A DNA stretch of 64,000 nt. It comes from Candidatus Roizmanbacteria bacterium RIFCSPLOWO2_01_FULL_35_13 (GTDB taxonomy: Bacteria; Patescibacteriota; Microgenomatia; UBA1406; GWC2-37-13). Within the stretch, counting starts at the first letter, position 1; each line of letters begins with the position of its first letter. A program made the translations under genes and the position numbers. Location: positions 1 to 64,000 of the forward strand of contig MGAF01000004.1 of assembly GCA_001789635.1 (NCBI GenBank), in the 5' to 3' direction. Of the stretch, positions 16,737 to 27,031 are shown in pieces. The notes under the pieces were generated by a model. It ran no database searches, was not told where the DNA came from, and was given only the letters and a program-made list of their open reading frames with translations.

Positions 16737-18875
16737 ATGGCAAGAAGAAAATCGTTGTTAAAAATTCCCTTTTTAAAGTTCAAAATTAACAAACAGACGG
16801 TTTTTAATATATTGGGATTTCTGATTATCTGTACGGCAATTGTTTTTTTTATTGCATATCTTAAAAACTTTTTTGGAGTATCGGATGGCAGAATACTCGA
16901 TAAAGTGAATATCGCTTTAACCAGAAATTTTGGCGGATTGGCAATTATTTTACCTTTTGTTCTAATTTTTTTGTCCGGACATTTTTTCAATACGAAAAAA
17001 TTGAAGTTTATCAAACTGAACATCAGCGGCGGGTTAGTGCTTATTTTTATAGCGCTTCTTGGAATTTTTCAATCAGGCACACTTGGGGAATTAATCTTTA
17101 AGAGTTTAAGCCTGGATTTTTCCCTATCGGGGGCCATAGTCATTCTGGGAACTATATTTTTTGTCGGTCTGATACTTCTTTTAGATACTTCGGTAGACAT
17201 CTTTGCCTTATTCCTTTTTAACCTTATTAAATCGGGTTTTGTTTTCTTAAAAAATTATTCGCTCAGAACTGTCGGTTCTAAATCTGCGGTGAAAACAGAT
17301 AATAGTCAGTCTAATTCCCAGGAGTTTATAAAAGCCGAGCCTATATTTGCTAAAAAAACTCCTTTTTTTGTACCCAGACAAGATACTAGTCATATGGATA
17401 ATAACCAGCAACTTCCAATAAAACCTTTAAATCCAACCTCAAAGAGGGCTTGGGTTTATCCGCCTCTTTCACTTTTAGCTGACGTAGCGCAAAAAGAAGC
17501 TGACCGGGGAGATGTTAAAGGTAATGCGGATAAAATTGAAAAGACTCTTGATAGTTTTGGAATCAGGGCCAGAGTTGCAGAAATAAATAAAGGTCCGGCT
17601 GTCACTCAGTATGCACTTGAGATTACAATGGGTACAAAGCTTTCAAGAATTACCGGATTAGGTAATGATTTGGCTTTGGCATTAGCCGCTCCAACAGGTC
17701 AGGTAAGGATTGAAGCTCCGATTCCGGGAAGAGCGATGGTTGGAATTGAAATTCCTAATAGAAAACCGGAAATTGTGACTTTAAAAAGATTATTATCATC
17801 TCCTGTTTTTACCAATAATATGGATCCGCTTCTTGTTCCTCTGGGTTTAGATGTATCCGGCCAACCTCAGGCAGCTTCAATCAGCAAAATGCCTCATGTG
17901 TTAATTGCCGGAGCTACCGGATCGGGTAAATCGGTTATTTTAAATGCCTGGATAAGTACATTCCAATTCAGAACAAAGCCTGAGGATCTAAGAATGATAC
18001 TGGTCGATCCAAAAAGAGTTGAATTGACACTTTATAATGGAATTCCTCATTTATTAACGGAAGTTATCGTAGATGCGGATAAAATAATTTCGGCTCTTAA
18101 ATGGACGGTTGGTGAAATGATGAACCGTTATAAAATTTTTTCAAAAGCAGGAGTTAGAAATATAGAAGGTTATAATATTACCGAAGGAGTGGAAAAAATG
18201 CCGTTCATATTATTTGTTATTGATGAATTGGCAGATTTGATGATATTTGCTCCCGGAGAAGCAGAGGATCTTATAACCCGTATTGCGCAGATGGCGCGGG
18301 CAACCGGAATTCATCTTATTTTAGCAACACAAAGGCCGTCGGTAGATGTAATCACCGGACTTATGAAGGCAAATATTCCGACCCGTGTGGCATTCAATGT
18401 GTCTTCAATGATCGATTCAAGAGTGATAATTGATATGCCGGGAGCGGAAAAACTCTTGGGTAAGGGGGATATGTTATATCTTCCGCCTGATCAGGCTAAG
18501 CCACGGAGAATCCAAGGGCCATATGTAACCGAAAAAGAAGTAAACCAATTGGTAAAGTTTTTGAAAACTCAAGCTCCTGAGGTTCATTACACTCAAGAAG
18601 TTCTGGAACAGGATGTGTATGTGGGCGGAAGAGGCGGAACTATGATTGCAAACGGGGATGAAAAAGATCCTCTATTCAATCAGATAGTCGATATGATTTC
18701 TCCCTTAGAATTTGCTTCTGCTTCGCTTTTACAAAGAAAATTCAGAGTCGGTTTTGCCAGAGCCGCACGTATTCTGGATCAACTGGAAGCTGCGGGATTT
18801 GTTGGTCCGGCTGAAGGCTCAAAGCCAAGACAAGTTTTAAAAAGACAAGTTTCTTCTGGTGATGAGAACATATAA
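16737..18875 (+). CDS. ftsK: DNA translocase FtsK/SpoIIIE
   Basis: PHVLIAGATGSGKSVILNAW, GEAEDLITRIAQMARATGIHLILATQRPSVDVITG, C-terminal gamma winged helix. Confidence 0.95.
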   Translation: MARRKSLLKIPFLKFKINKQTVFNILGFLIICTAIVFFIAYLKNFFGVSDGRILDKVNIALTRNFGGLAIILPFVLIFLSGHFFNTKKLKFIKLNISGGLVLIFIALLGIFQSGTLGELIFKSLSLDFSLSGAIVILGTIFFVGLILLLDTSVDIFALFLFNLIKSGFVFLKNYSLRTVGSKSAVKTDNSQSNSQEFIKAEPIFAKKTPFFVPRQDTSHMDNNQQLPIKPLNPTSKRAWVYPPLSLLADVAQKEADRGDVKGNADKIEKTLDSFGIRARVAEINKGPAVTQYALEITMGTKLSRITGLGNDLALALAAPTGQVRIEAPIPGRAMVGIEIPNRKPEIVTLKRLLSSPVFTNNMDPLLVPLGLDVSGQPQAASISKMPHVLIAGATGSGKSVILNAWISTFQFRTKPEDLRMILVDPKRVELTLYNGIPHLLTEVIVDADKIISALKWTVGEMMNRYKIFSKAGVRNIEGYNITEGVEKMPFILFVIDELADLMIFAPGEAEDLITRIAQMARATGIHLILATQRPSVDVITGLMKANIPTRVAFNVSSMIDSRVIIDMPGAEKLLGKGDMLYLPPDQAKPRRIQGPYVTEKEVNQLVKFLKTQAPEVHYTQEVLEQDVYVGGRGGTMIANGDEKDPLFNQIVDMISPLEFASASLLQRKFRVGFARAARILDQLEAAGFVGPAEGSKPRQVLKRQVSSGDENI

Positions 18876-18880
18876 AACGG

Positions 18881-19918
18881 CTATTTTCCGAAGGCAACCA
18901 TAAGACCGAAGACGGCGAAGAGAATGGCAATTATCCAGAAGCGCATAACGATCTTGGGTTCTTCCCAACCTTTTAGTTGAAGGTATAAATGTAACGGAGC
19001 AACAGGAAAAATTTTTCTCTTGAGATATTTTTTACTAAGGAGTTGAATCAAAGAACTGGTTATTTCTATAACAAATACTCCTCCGATAATCGGAAGCGCA
19101 AAAGCTTTACCCAAGATAAGCCCGACTACCGCAAAGGTAGCTCCGAATGACAAGGCGCCGGTATCACCCAGAAAAATTCTGGCAGGGTAGGTATTAAAAT
19201 ATAAAAAAGCTATCAATCCGCCGAGCCAGGTTGCAATAAAGAGACTGGTGGGAACATCGAGAATAGTTCTTGAAACCACCCAAAAACTTGAAAGAGCAAA
19301 AAGTAAGACGCCTGACGCAAGTCCGTCTAATCCGTCTGTGACATTAACCGCATTGGCAAAGGCCACGATCACAAAACTGGAAAAAAGTATATAAAACCAG
19401 GCTATCTGAAACACACCGATAAAAGGAATATGTATTATATCTATCTTAAGATCGGAAAAAAGCCAGTATGAGATAATTACTGCCAAAAAAATTTCGATTA
19501 TAAGTTTATGCCTTAATCTCAGGCCAAAAAACTGGCTTTTTTGCCAAAGAAAGATTTTATTCAAATCATCATAGATTCCCAAAAATCCAAATGACAAAAA
19601 TGTAAAAATAAGTATTTTAATTTCAGCTATAACGGACGGATAATTAGATATGATTTCTTTATCGAAAATAAAGTATAAAAATAAAAAGGCGAAAAATAAA
19701 AATACAGTTGTAAATGCTAACAGAATACCCCCTCCGACCGGTGTGCCTTTTTTATGTTGGTGGAATTTATCAAAAATTGGAGTTGGTTTATTGAATGCAT
19801 CGCGAGTCTGCTGATTAGCACGCTGGAATTTTTTTTTATATAAAAAATTTATAAAAGGAACAATAAGTAGGAAGTTTATTATAAAAGAAATAAAAATGAC
19901 AAAAAGATATGTTGACAT
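18881..19918 (-). CDS. mraY: phospho-N-acetylmuramoyl-pentapeptide-transferase
   Basis: NAVNVTDGLDGLASG, NTYPARIFLGDTGALSFG, PLHLYLQLKGWEEPKIV. Confidence 0.95.
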   Translation of the reverse strand: MSTYLFVIFISFIINFLLIVPFINFLYKKKFQRANQQTRDAFNKPTPIFDKFHQHKKGTPVGGGILLAFTTVFLFFAFLFLYFIFDKEIISNYPSVIAEIKILIFTFLSFGFLGIYDDLNKIFLWQKSQFFGLRLRHKLIIEIFLAVIISYWLFSDLKIDIIHIPFIGVFQIAWFYILFSSFVIVAFANAVNVTDGLDGLASGVLLFALSSFWVVSRTILDVPTSLFIATWLGGLIAFLYFNTYPARIFLGDTGALSFGATFAVVGLILGKAFALPIIGGVFVIEITSSLIQLLSKKYLKRKIFPVAPLHLYLQLKGWEEPKIVMRFWIIAILFAVFGLMVAFGK

Positions 19919-19925
19919 AAATTAA

Positions 19926-19957
19926 AAGTTTATAAAGTCATAAAGTCTATAAAGTAA
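19926..19957. repeat. tandem-word repeat AAAGTTTATAAAGTCATAAAGTCTATAAAGT
   Basis: Related arrays at 665..703 and 63396..63427. Confidence 0.75.
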
Positions 19958-20312
19958 AAAGACTAAAAATCTTGGGGATAAAAATAAAACCGGCAATAAA
20001 AAGCGCGGTAAGGGCAAAAATTAACATTGCTCCGGCCGAGACATCTTTTGCGATCTTAATTTCTTCACTCCAATCCTTATGGATTGCATCAATAGCCTCT
20101 TCAATTGCGGTATTCAAAGTTTCTATTGCCAGTCCGCCGCCGATTAAAACCAATATGACGAAAAATTCAAGAGTGGATATTTTAAGAACAAAACCTCCAA
20201 TAAGAGCCAATGCAGAAAAAAATAAGTGGATTCTAATATTATTTTGAGTTTTAAAAGTCCAGATTATTCCGGATAAGGCATTTTGGAAAGTAAACACGTG
20301 TTTTTTTATCAT
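19947..20312 (-). CDS. dgkA: diacylglycerol/undecaprenol kinase family protein
   Basis: FQNALSGIIWTFKTQNNIRIH, AIETLNTAIEEAID, AKDVSAGAML. Confidence 0.92.
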   Translation of the reverse strand: MIKKHVFTFQNALSGIIWTFKTQNNIRIHLFFSALALIGGFVLKISTLEFFVILVLIGGGLAIETLNTAIEEAIDAIHKDWSEEIKIAKDVSAGAMLIFALTALFIAGFIFIPKIFSLFTL

Positions 20313-21283
20313 AATATTATATTTTCAAGGGTTTTTGCCAATTTATCAGAATCGTGTCTGAGTATGCTTCTTGTCAATCTGTCAGCGGTTTCTTTTTCAA
20401 ACAACTGTGCGTCTATAAGATTTTGTTGAATTATTTTACCCTTATATCCGTTTTCTAAAAGGTCATTTTTAACTATTTTTTCATTATTTTTTTTATACCA
20501 CTGTAATATTTCAGAAGGAATTTCACCTGAATTTGCAACTACGTAATCAATTTGTTTGCCGAGATACTTTTCAAGATCCTGAAGGTGTTTTGAAGCATTA
20601 TAATTGTTGGTTTGTCCTGACTTTGTCATTAGATTCATAATGAAAATAATTTTAGCTTTGCCGGAAATAATAGTTTCCTTTATTTTATCTACCAGTAATA
20701 CTGGTATTATACTAGTATAAAGGTCTCCTGGTCCTATGATCAGTATATCCGAATCTTTTATTCTTTGGACAACCTTAATGTTCGGATTTGCATTTGGTTC
20801 AAGATAAGCTTTTTGAATAGGGCTGGATTCATTTGTATTTTCTTCTATTTTATTTTCACCCCTGATTATTTTTCCGCTTTTGTACTCTACGCAAAGATGA
20901 GTCTTATCGAAGGTAACCGGAAGCACCTGGCCCTTTGTTTTTAGGACATAAGAAGCCGTAGATATAACATCATCATAATTATTGCAAACCTTTTCTAAGG
21001 CAGAAATAAAAAGATTGCCAAAATTATGACCGGAAAAGTCGCCAGAACCAAAACGGTATAAGAATAGTTTTCTCCAAAGAAGAGGAGCATCGGAAAGTGC
21101 AACTAAACATTGTCTTAAATCTCCTGGTGGAAGGACGCCTAGTTGATCTCTTAATCTACCTGTTGAGCCACCTGAGTCCATCATAGTAACAATAACGCCC
21201 AGATCGATAGGGTATTGTTTTAAGCCTGATAAAATAACAAATGTGCCTGTTCCACCACCTATCACTGTAATTTTTTTTAACAT
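20309..21283 (-). CDS. yvcK: YvcK/CofD-like gluconeogenesis factor
   Basis: VIGGGTGTFVILSGLKQYP, VTMMDSGGSTGRLRDQLGVLPPGDLRQCLVALS, GPGDLYTSIIPVLLV. Confidence 0.93.
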   Translation of the reverse strand: MLKKITVIGGGTGTFVILSGLKQYPIDLGVIVTMMDSGGSTGRLRDQLGVLPPGDLRQCLVALSDAPLLWRKLFLYRFGSGDFSGHNFGNLFISALEKVCNNYDDVISTASYVLKTKGQVLPVTFDKTHLCVEYKSGKIIRGENKIEENTNESSPIQKAYLEPNANPNIKVVQRIKDSDILIIGPGDLYTSIIPVLLVDKIKETIISGKAKIIFIMNLMTKSGQTNNYNASKHLQDLEKYLGKQIDYVVANSGEIPSEILQWYKKNNEKIVKNDLLENGYKGKIIQQNLIDAQLFEKETADRLTRSILRHDSDKLAKTLENIIL

Positions 21284-21292
21284 GTTTATTTT

Positions 21293-22510
21293 TTAAATAC
21301 CATTGTGTATATTTTTGACAGTTTTCCTTTTAAAGATAAACTTTTTGTCTTCAACGTCTTCTGCGATAGTATATCCTGGGGCAATATAAGTATTTTTACC
21401 AATTTTAACGCCTGGTAAAATCGTTGAGTTTACACCGATTTTAGATCCAGATCCAATTATTGCCCCAAGTTTCTTTAAATTAGTATCAATTTTTGATTTG
21501 TTAACTGCTGATTTTATATTCCCGCTGTCAAATCTAAAATTTGCTGTGGCAGCTTGCGCACCGAATAAAACATTATTAGCCAAAACAGAGTCACCGACAT
21601 AGTTTCGGTGTAGTGAAACATTATCTCCTAAATACGACCTTGTAACTTCAGAATATCCCCCTATGAGACAGTTTTTACCAATATGGCTATCTCTTAACAT
21701 AGTAAAATCTCCAATAATAGAATTATCGTCAATAAAGCAAGGACCTACTATTTTTGCAGTTTTAGCAATTTTTACGTTTTTTCCGACTCTTATTTCTTTA
21801 TTAAGCTGATTAAGAAAATACTTCATTAAAGGAAGAACGTGCCACGGATATTTTAGCGGATACCAGTAATCCTCATAGAGTACATAGTTTGTTTTAGTTG
21901 ATCGGTCTATAATGGCATTGATAGCTTGTTCATATTGATCGTCGCGGTTTGTCTCAGTTTTTTCTAGAGCCAGAATTAATTGATTAAAGTCTTTAAAGTA
22001 GTCTGCAACAAGTTTGACTAAATTGGAAGGAATTTTTTCTGGATCGGGTTTTTCAACAATGGAAATAAGCCTATTATTTGAAAAATTTAAATATCCACCG
22101 GGAAAATAGTTATCAACTTTTTTTGCCAGGCAAAGATAATCAAGATCCTTTTGATCTACTCTGTCGATAAACTGAATCAAAACTTTAAAATTAAAAAAAT
22201 CTTCAGCATTAAGAATTAGAACTTCACCGGTAATTTTATTTTTTGCTGATAAAATAGCCCCAGCTTGACCTTGATAATTTGCCTGCTGTTCAATAAGCGA
22301 AAATTTAAGGCTGGAGTTAAATCGATTAATCATTTGGACATCAGAGGAATTAATTATGATAGTAATTTTTTCTGTGCAGGAACCGAAGTATTCAATTAAA
22401 TGTTGTAATAAAGGTATCCCAAGAAATAAAAAATAACTTTTTTGACTTAATGGCCAAAAACGACTGCCATCGCCACCTGCTAGTATAAGAATATTTTTTA
22501 TTTTTCTCAT
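21293..22510 (-). CDS. sugar-phosphate nucleotidyltransferase with left-handed beta-helix domain (GlmU-like)
   Basis: ILILAGGDGSRFWPLSQKSYFLFLGIPLL plus hexapeptide repeats. Confidence 0.85.
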   Translation of the reverse strand: MRKIKNILILAGGDGSRFWPLSQKSYFLFLGIPLLQHLIEYFGSCTEKITIIINSSDVQMINRFNSSLKFSLIEQQANYQGQAGAILSAKNKITGEVLILNAEDFFNFKVLIQFIDRVDQKDLDYLCLAKKVDNYFPGGYLNFSNNRLISIVEKPDPEKIPSNLVKLVADYFKDFNQLILALEKTETNRDDQYEQAINAIIDRSTKTNYVLYEDYWYPLKYPWHVLPLMKYFLNQLNKEIRVGKNVKIAKTAKIVGPCFIDDNSIIGDFTMLRDSHIGKNCLIGGYSEVTRSYLGDNVSLHRNYVGDSVLANNVLFGAQAATANFRFDSGNIKSAVNKSKIDTNLKKLGAIIGSGSKIGVNSTILPGVKIGKNTYIAPGYTIAEDVEDKKFIFKRKTVKNIHNGI

Positions 22511-23832
22511 ATTTTTTTAATATCCCCTCCTAATGAAGTCACTTTTTCAACAAAATTTTCATAGCCTCTTTCTAAAATTGATGCACCATTAACGACAGAT
22601 TCACCTTCAGCTACAAGAGCAGCAATAGCTAAAGTAGCCCCCGCGCGAAGATCAGCAATATTTAAAGCCCCTCCGTGTAATTCTTGTGGTCCTTTTATTC
22701 GGATTGCTTGATTATATTTTTTATTTGGGTCAAAATTAAAAAAGAAATATTCTGCAGGGTTTCTAACAGGAATTTTTACGAAATCAATATCAGCACCCAG
22801 CTTGCGAAGTTCTTCGACATAGGAAAAACGGTTTTCAAATACTCTCTCATGAATAATAGATTTTCCCTGAGCTTGGGTCATAAGTACTGCCCAGTTTGGT
22901 TGCCAGTCTGTCATAAAACCGGGATGAGGGCTGGTATAGATCTGAGATGAATGAAGAGGGCTAATATAACTGAATCTGACCAAATTTTTTCCGAGAATAT
23001 CTACACCTGCACCAATCTCTTTTATTTTTTTAATAAATACCTGAATATTGTCCGGGTTTAACGAAGATATCGTTATTTCGCCTTTAGTAGCTATTGCTAA
23101 AACAGCAAAAGTTATCGCTTCATTCCGGTCTGAAATTATTTCAAAAGAGTCAGTTAGTTGAAGTTTATTGACAGGGGTTATATATATTTTATTATCTTTT
23201 TTTTGAATTTTTGCTCCTGCCAAATTTAAAAAACGGATTAACTCATCAATCTCCGGCTCTAAAGCAGTATTGTCAAGCAAAATTTTATCTTTTCCGAATA
23301 CCGATAACATGATGAGAAGTTCAGTACCGGTGTGAGTTTCTTTGGGGAATCTGTAGGAGCCGGAAGGCTTGGTATTCATTTTTGCATGGTAGTAACCCGT
23401 ATCAGAATCATAATTCAAGAGTACTCCAAGTTTTTTCATTCCTTCTACGATCCGGTCGATGGGTCTCGCGCCTATTCTGCAGCCTCCCGGATTAGGCACA
23501 TAACACTCCGAGAATTTATGAAGTAAAGGAGCAAAAAGCATAAAAGATACCCTGATTTTTGCAGCGTGCAAAAGATCGACTTTATTAATCTTAAGTGTTC
23601 TACCGTCCATTATGACCGTGTGTTTTTCACTAAATTCAGCTTTGGCTCCTAAAGATCGAATTAAATGAAGAAGCTCATGGACATCATTAATGCGAGGAAT
23701 ATTTTTTAGTGTAATTTCCTGATCTAAAAGCAGAGCGGCAATAATTACCTTAAGGGCGACATTTTTTGCGCCGGATAATGTAATTGCTCCTTTTAGTGGT
23801 TTACCGCCTTTAATTAAGAATGAATCCTCCAT
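22507..23832 (-). CDS. murA: UDP-N-acetylglucosamine 1-carboxyvinyltransferase
   Basis: GGKPLKGAITLSGAKNVALKVIIAALL, PNPGGCRIGARPID, DLRAGATLAIAALVAEGES. Confidence 0.95.
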   Translation of the reverse strand: MEDSFLIKGGKPLKGAITLSGAKNVALKVIIAALLLDQEITLKNIPRINDVHELLHLIRSLGAKAEFSEKHTVIMDGRTLKINKVDLLHAAKIRVSFMLFAPLLHKFSECYVPNPGGCRIGARPIDRIVEGMKKLGVLLNYDSDTGYYHAKMNTKPSGSYRFPKETHTGTELLIMLSVFGKDKILLDNTALEPEIDELIRFLNLAGAKIQKKDNKIYITPVNKLQLTDSFEIISDRNEAITFAVLAIATKGEITISSLNPDNIQVFIKKIKEIGAGVDILGKNLVRFSYISPLHSSQIYTSPHPGFMTDWQPNWAVLMTQAQGKSIIHERVFENRFSYVEELRKLGADIDFVKIPVRNPAEYFFFNFDPNKKYNQAIRIKGPQELHGGALNIADLRAGATLAIAALVAEGESVVNGASILERGYENFVEKVTSLGGDIKKI

Positions 23833-23906
23833 GAGTCAATATAAAATATTAAATCTAAAAATATTTAACATTTGATATGTGTATTTGATATTCTATCTTT
23901 GATCTT

Positions 23907-24815
23907 TTATATTACTATTACTTCCTCTTCTAACTGCACTTCAAATTTTTCTTTAACTTTATTTTTTATTAAGTTAAGCAGTTTTTTAAGATCTTCTGGT
24001 TTTCCGTCGCCATCATGAATGATAAAATTAGCGTGCTTATTCGAAACATGAAATTTTCCTACTCTCAAATTCTTTAATCCAGCTTGATCTATAAGTTGAC
24101 CTGCTGACTGACCGTTAACATTTCTAAAAAAACACCCGCTGGTAAAAACACCGAAAGGTTGAGTTTGTTTTCTATAATTCAGGGCAAAATCAGTATGCTG
24201 TTTGGTAATCTGAGGGTCGGATTTCTTAAGTTTGAATACAGCTTCGAGAACAATTTCTTTACTTTTTTGCAAAGTGCTTTGATCATAGGCAAAATCAAAA
24301 TAAGATTTGCTTACTATTTTTTTTTTACCGGTCTGATCAAGTAAGGTTGCCGAAACAAGATTATCGCCAACATACATCTGCGGTTTTGTCCATTTTGAAT
24401 TCATATACAAAGCGCCACCGATTGTTCCAGGCAGTCCAAAATGATACTCAAGACCTTCATAACCTTCTGTTGCAAGTTCCTTAGCAAGTTTGGTAACTGG
24501 ATAACCCGATGAGATTTTGAGAAAAATATCGTTATTTTTAATCTCAATTTTTTTGTAGATATATTTATTTCTAACAACTAACCCCTCTAGCTCTTTTCTA
24601 ATAATTGCCAGATTTGATCCTCCACCGAGAATGAAAAATGAAAGTTTTAGACTTAGAGAAGCCTTTTTTGCCTTTATAATATCAGTACGCGATTCAGCTT
24701 CAAAATAGTATTGCGCTGTAGTTTTAGTTCTTAGAGTAAGGTAGGGCGAAAGATTAAAATTTTCCTTTACTCGATCTTCTCCTAAATATTTTTCGAGTTT
24801 AGCCTTTGTATTCAT
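23907..24815 (-). CDS. murB: UDP-N-acetylenolpyruvoylglucosamine reductase
   Basis: ILGGGSNLAI, GLPGTIGGALYMNSK, GCFFRNVNGQSAGQLIDQAGLK. Confidence 0.93.
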   Translation of the reverse strand: MNTKAKLEKYLGEDRVKENFNLSPYLTLRTKTTAQYYFEAESRTDIIKAKKASLSLKLSFFILGGGSNLAIIRKELEGLVVRNKYIYKKIEIKNNDIFLKISSGYPVTKLAKELATEGYEGLEYHFGLPGTIGGALYMNSKWTKPQMYVGDNLVSATLLDQTGKKKIVSKSYFDFAYDQSTLQKSKEIVLEAVFKLKKSDPQITKQHTDFALNYRKQTQPFGVFTSGCFFRNVNGQSAGQLIDQAGLKNLRVGKFHVSNKHANFIIHDGDGKPEDLKKLLNLIKNKVKEKFEVQLEEEVIVI

Positions 24816-24857
24816 AGTTCGATTTCACTCACTATGATCCTGAGTTTATCGAATGGA

Positions 24858-26336
24858 TCATAAGGATTTGATTATCTTAATTATATCACCTGACAGTTTA
24901 TAAACATCACCTGCACCCATTGTGAAGATAATATCCTGATATTGGATATTGGATATTAGATATTGATTAAGTTTTTGTTTTGATTCTATAAAGTTAAGCT
25001 TATCTGGATTAAATTTGACCATATCTTTGGAAGTTATATTAAAATTAAGAGGGTTTTCGCGGGCGGAGGCGAAGATGGGCAAGATAACAGTTTGGTCAGC
25101 AAGGCTTAAACTTTTGGCAAAATCATTCAGAAGCTTCTGGGTACGGGAATAGGTATGAGGTTGAAAAATAACAACAATTCTTTTTTTGGGAAATCTGGAC
25201 CTTGCGGCAGATATAGTTGCCTTTATCTCATTGGGATGGTGGGCATAATCATCAAATAAATAGGTACCCTTTTTTTTGTAAACTAGCTCAAATCTTCGTT
25301 TAGCTCCGGTAAAATCCTTTATTGCCGATTTTATTTTTTCCAATTTAAATCCAAGTTGATGAAGTGTCAATATGACTCCGGCAGCATTCGAAACATTTTT
25401 TTCTCCAAAAAGTTTTATCGTCATTCTGGGGATCCTGAACATGTTGAAGGGGACTCCAGAATCGATTCTGGATAAGTTATAATCCCGGGCTTTGGAAATC
25501 AAGGGACTAGAACGACTCTTAATATTAAATTTTAAAGAAAATACAGTTCCCTCCGAATTGGACTTATAATTAATAATTTGCAGGTCAGCTTTATTTGAAA
25601 AGCCATAACTTAAATATTGATTTAAACTCGATCTATCGATAGATCGAGTTATATTTTGATCGTCGGCACAGAAGATCAGTTTTTTATTTTTGAAAAACTT
25701 TGAAAAAGCATTCTCAACTTCTTTTAGATTTTTATAAACGTCTGGGTGGTCAAAGTCGATATTAGTACAAAGAATATAATCGGGATTTAAAAAATGAAAC
25801 TTAGGAGTTAAGTCATGCGGCGGATTTACTCCATACTCATCTGCCTCGACGATAAAATAGTCTGTTCCATTAAAATCCCCTCCAAAATATTCGTTGAAGT
25901 TAGAGCTGCCGATCATGTAACTTGGTTTTGCTCCGAGTTTAATCAAAGCATAGGAAAGCAGGGAAGATGAAGTTGTCTTTCCGTGACAGCCGCAGACTGC
26001 AATTGAAGTTTTAAATTGCTTTATCAATTGACCCAAAAGTTCTGCCTGATGCAGTATTTTAATATTTCTTTTTTTAGCCTCGATTACCTGTGGATTTTTA
26101 TCTCCTTGGTGGGCAGCAGAGTAGACCATTAAATCAATATTTGCAGGAAGTTTTTTTGGCTTAAAACCAATCTGCCAGGAGATTTTATTTTTTTTAAGCA
26201 GTACATCGGTAATAAATTCTTCTTCAATATCCGATCCGGTAACATTTTTCCCCATTTTTTGCAAAATAATGGCTAGATTGGCCATTGCCGCTCCTTTTAT
26301 TCCAACTGCAAACACATTTTTAGCTTGATCCAACAT
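24858..26336 (-). CDS. murC: UDP-N-acetylmuramate-L-alanine ligase, with embedded repeats
   Basis: VCGCHGKTTSSSLL, EADEYGVN, YDDYAHHPNEI-like FDDYAHHPNEIKAT, IFQPHTYSRT. Confidence 0.95.
   Translation of the reverse strand: MLDQAKNVFAVGIKGAAMANLAIILQKMGKNVTGSDIEEEFITDVLLKKNKISWQIGFKPKKLPANIDLMVYSAAHQGDKNPQVIEAKKRNIKILHQAELLGQLIKQFKTSIAVCGCHGKTTSSSLLSYALIKLGAKPSYMIGSSNFNEYFGGDFNGTDYFIVEADEYGVNPPHDLTPKFHFLNPDYILCTNIDFDHPDVYKNLKEVENAFSKFFKNKKLIFCADDQNITRSIDRSSLNQYLSYGFSNKADLQIINYKSNSEGTVFSLKFNIKSRSSPLISKARDYNLSRIDSGVPFNMFRIPRMTIKLFGEKNVSNAAGVILTLHQLGFKLEKIKSAIKDFTGAKRRFELVYKKKGTYLFDDYAHHPNEIKATISAARSRFPKKRIVVIFQPHTYSRTQKLLNDFAKSLSLADQTVILPIFASARENPLNFNITSKDMVKFNPDKLNFIESKQKLNQYLISNIQYQDIIFTMGAGDVYKLSGDIIKIIKSL
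25428..25480. repeat. dispersed repeat GTCATTCTGGGG...CTCCAGAATCGATTCTGGA inside murC
   Basis: Same GTCATTCTGG/CCAGAAT words as intergenic elements at 35378 and 41238. Confidence 0.85.
25625..25650. repeat. 26-bp perfect palindrome AACTCGATCTATCGATAGATCGAGTT inside murC
   Basis: Fully self-complementary; translated TRSIDRSSL. Confidence 0.95.
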
Positions 26337-26407
26337 ACCGAATTTTATTATACAATAATCTGTTGCTTTTCATCTTAGTTTAAGATATAAAAATACATTA
26401 CATACAT

Positions 26408-26893
26408 ATGCAAGATAAAGTACCTCAAGATAATGTTTGTCCGAAGTGTGGGAATCCTTTAGGCGAGATTACGACTACTAAATCAGGTAAACAGATGCAG
26501 AGATGTTCAACAGGTAGTTGGAATCCGGATACAAAAAAAGTAGAAGGCTGTCCTTTTGTCAAATGGCTGGAAACCCCACCGCAAACTCTCGATGAAAAAT
26601 GCCCAAAGTGTGGAAATCCTCTACTTTTAGTTACAACGAGATTTGATAAAAAATTAAAAAGATGCTCGACCAATAAGTGGGACCCTGAAACCAGGCAATC
26701 AAGCGGCTGTGACTTTGTAGAGTGGATCAAAGGAACAAGCGAACCATTAGAGGAAGATTGCCCAAAATGCGGAAATAAACTGGTTCTTTATACAGCAGCC
26801 AGCGGTAAAAAGCTGAAAAAATGCTCTACTAATAAGTGGGATGCTCAGACAAGACAAGCTAGCGGATGCGATTTTGTCGATTGGATGAATTAA
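26408..26893 (+). CDS. triple zinc-ribbon protein (topoisomerase C4 zinc-finger-like repeats)
   Basis: Three copies of CPKCGN.L....(K)..RCST..W......GC.FV.W. Confidence 0.8.
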   Translation: MQDKVPQDNVCPKCGNPLGEITTTKSGKQMQRCSTGSWNPDTKKVEGCPFVKWLETPPQTLDEKCPKCGNPLLLVTTRFDKKLKRCSTNKWDPETRQSSGCDFVEWIKGTSEPLEEDCPKCGNKLVLYTAASGKKLKKCSTNKWDAQTRQASGCDFVDWMN

Positions 26894-27031
26894 CTTTAAG
26901 CTCCAAGAAACAACTTACAAGAAACAAATAAATCTCAATTTCCAAATACTCAATACTCTAATTATAATATTTTAAATTTGATTATTTATAATTTGGATAT
27001 TGTTTGTACCTTGTTTCTTGTATCTTGTAAT

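Noticed and set aside
16610-17023. Minus-strand ORF of 137 aa
   Set aside because: It overlaps the REP pair and the ftsK 5' end; its N-terminus (LRVCLLYLLYTHTLRVC) is translated repeat sequence.
20691-20720. Palindromic ACCAGTAATACTGGT in yvcK
   Set aside because: The encoded GPGDLYTSIIPVLLV is normal conserved YvcK sequence, so it is probably not an insertion.
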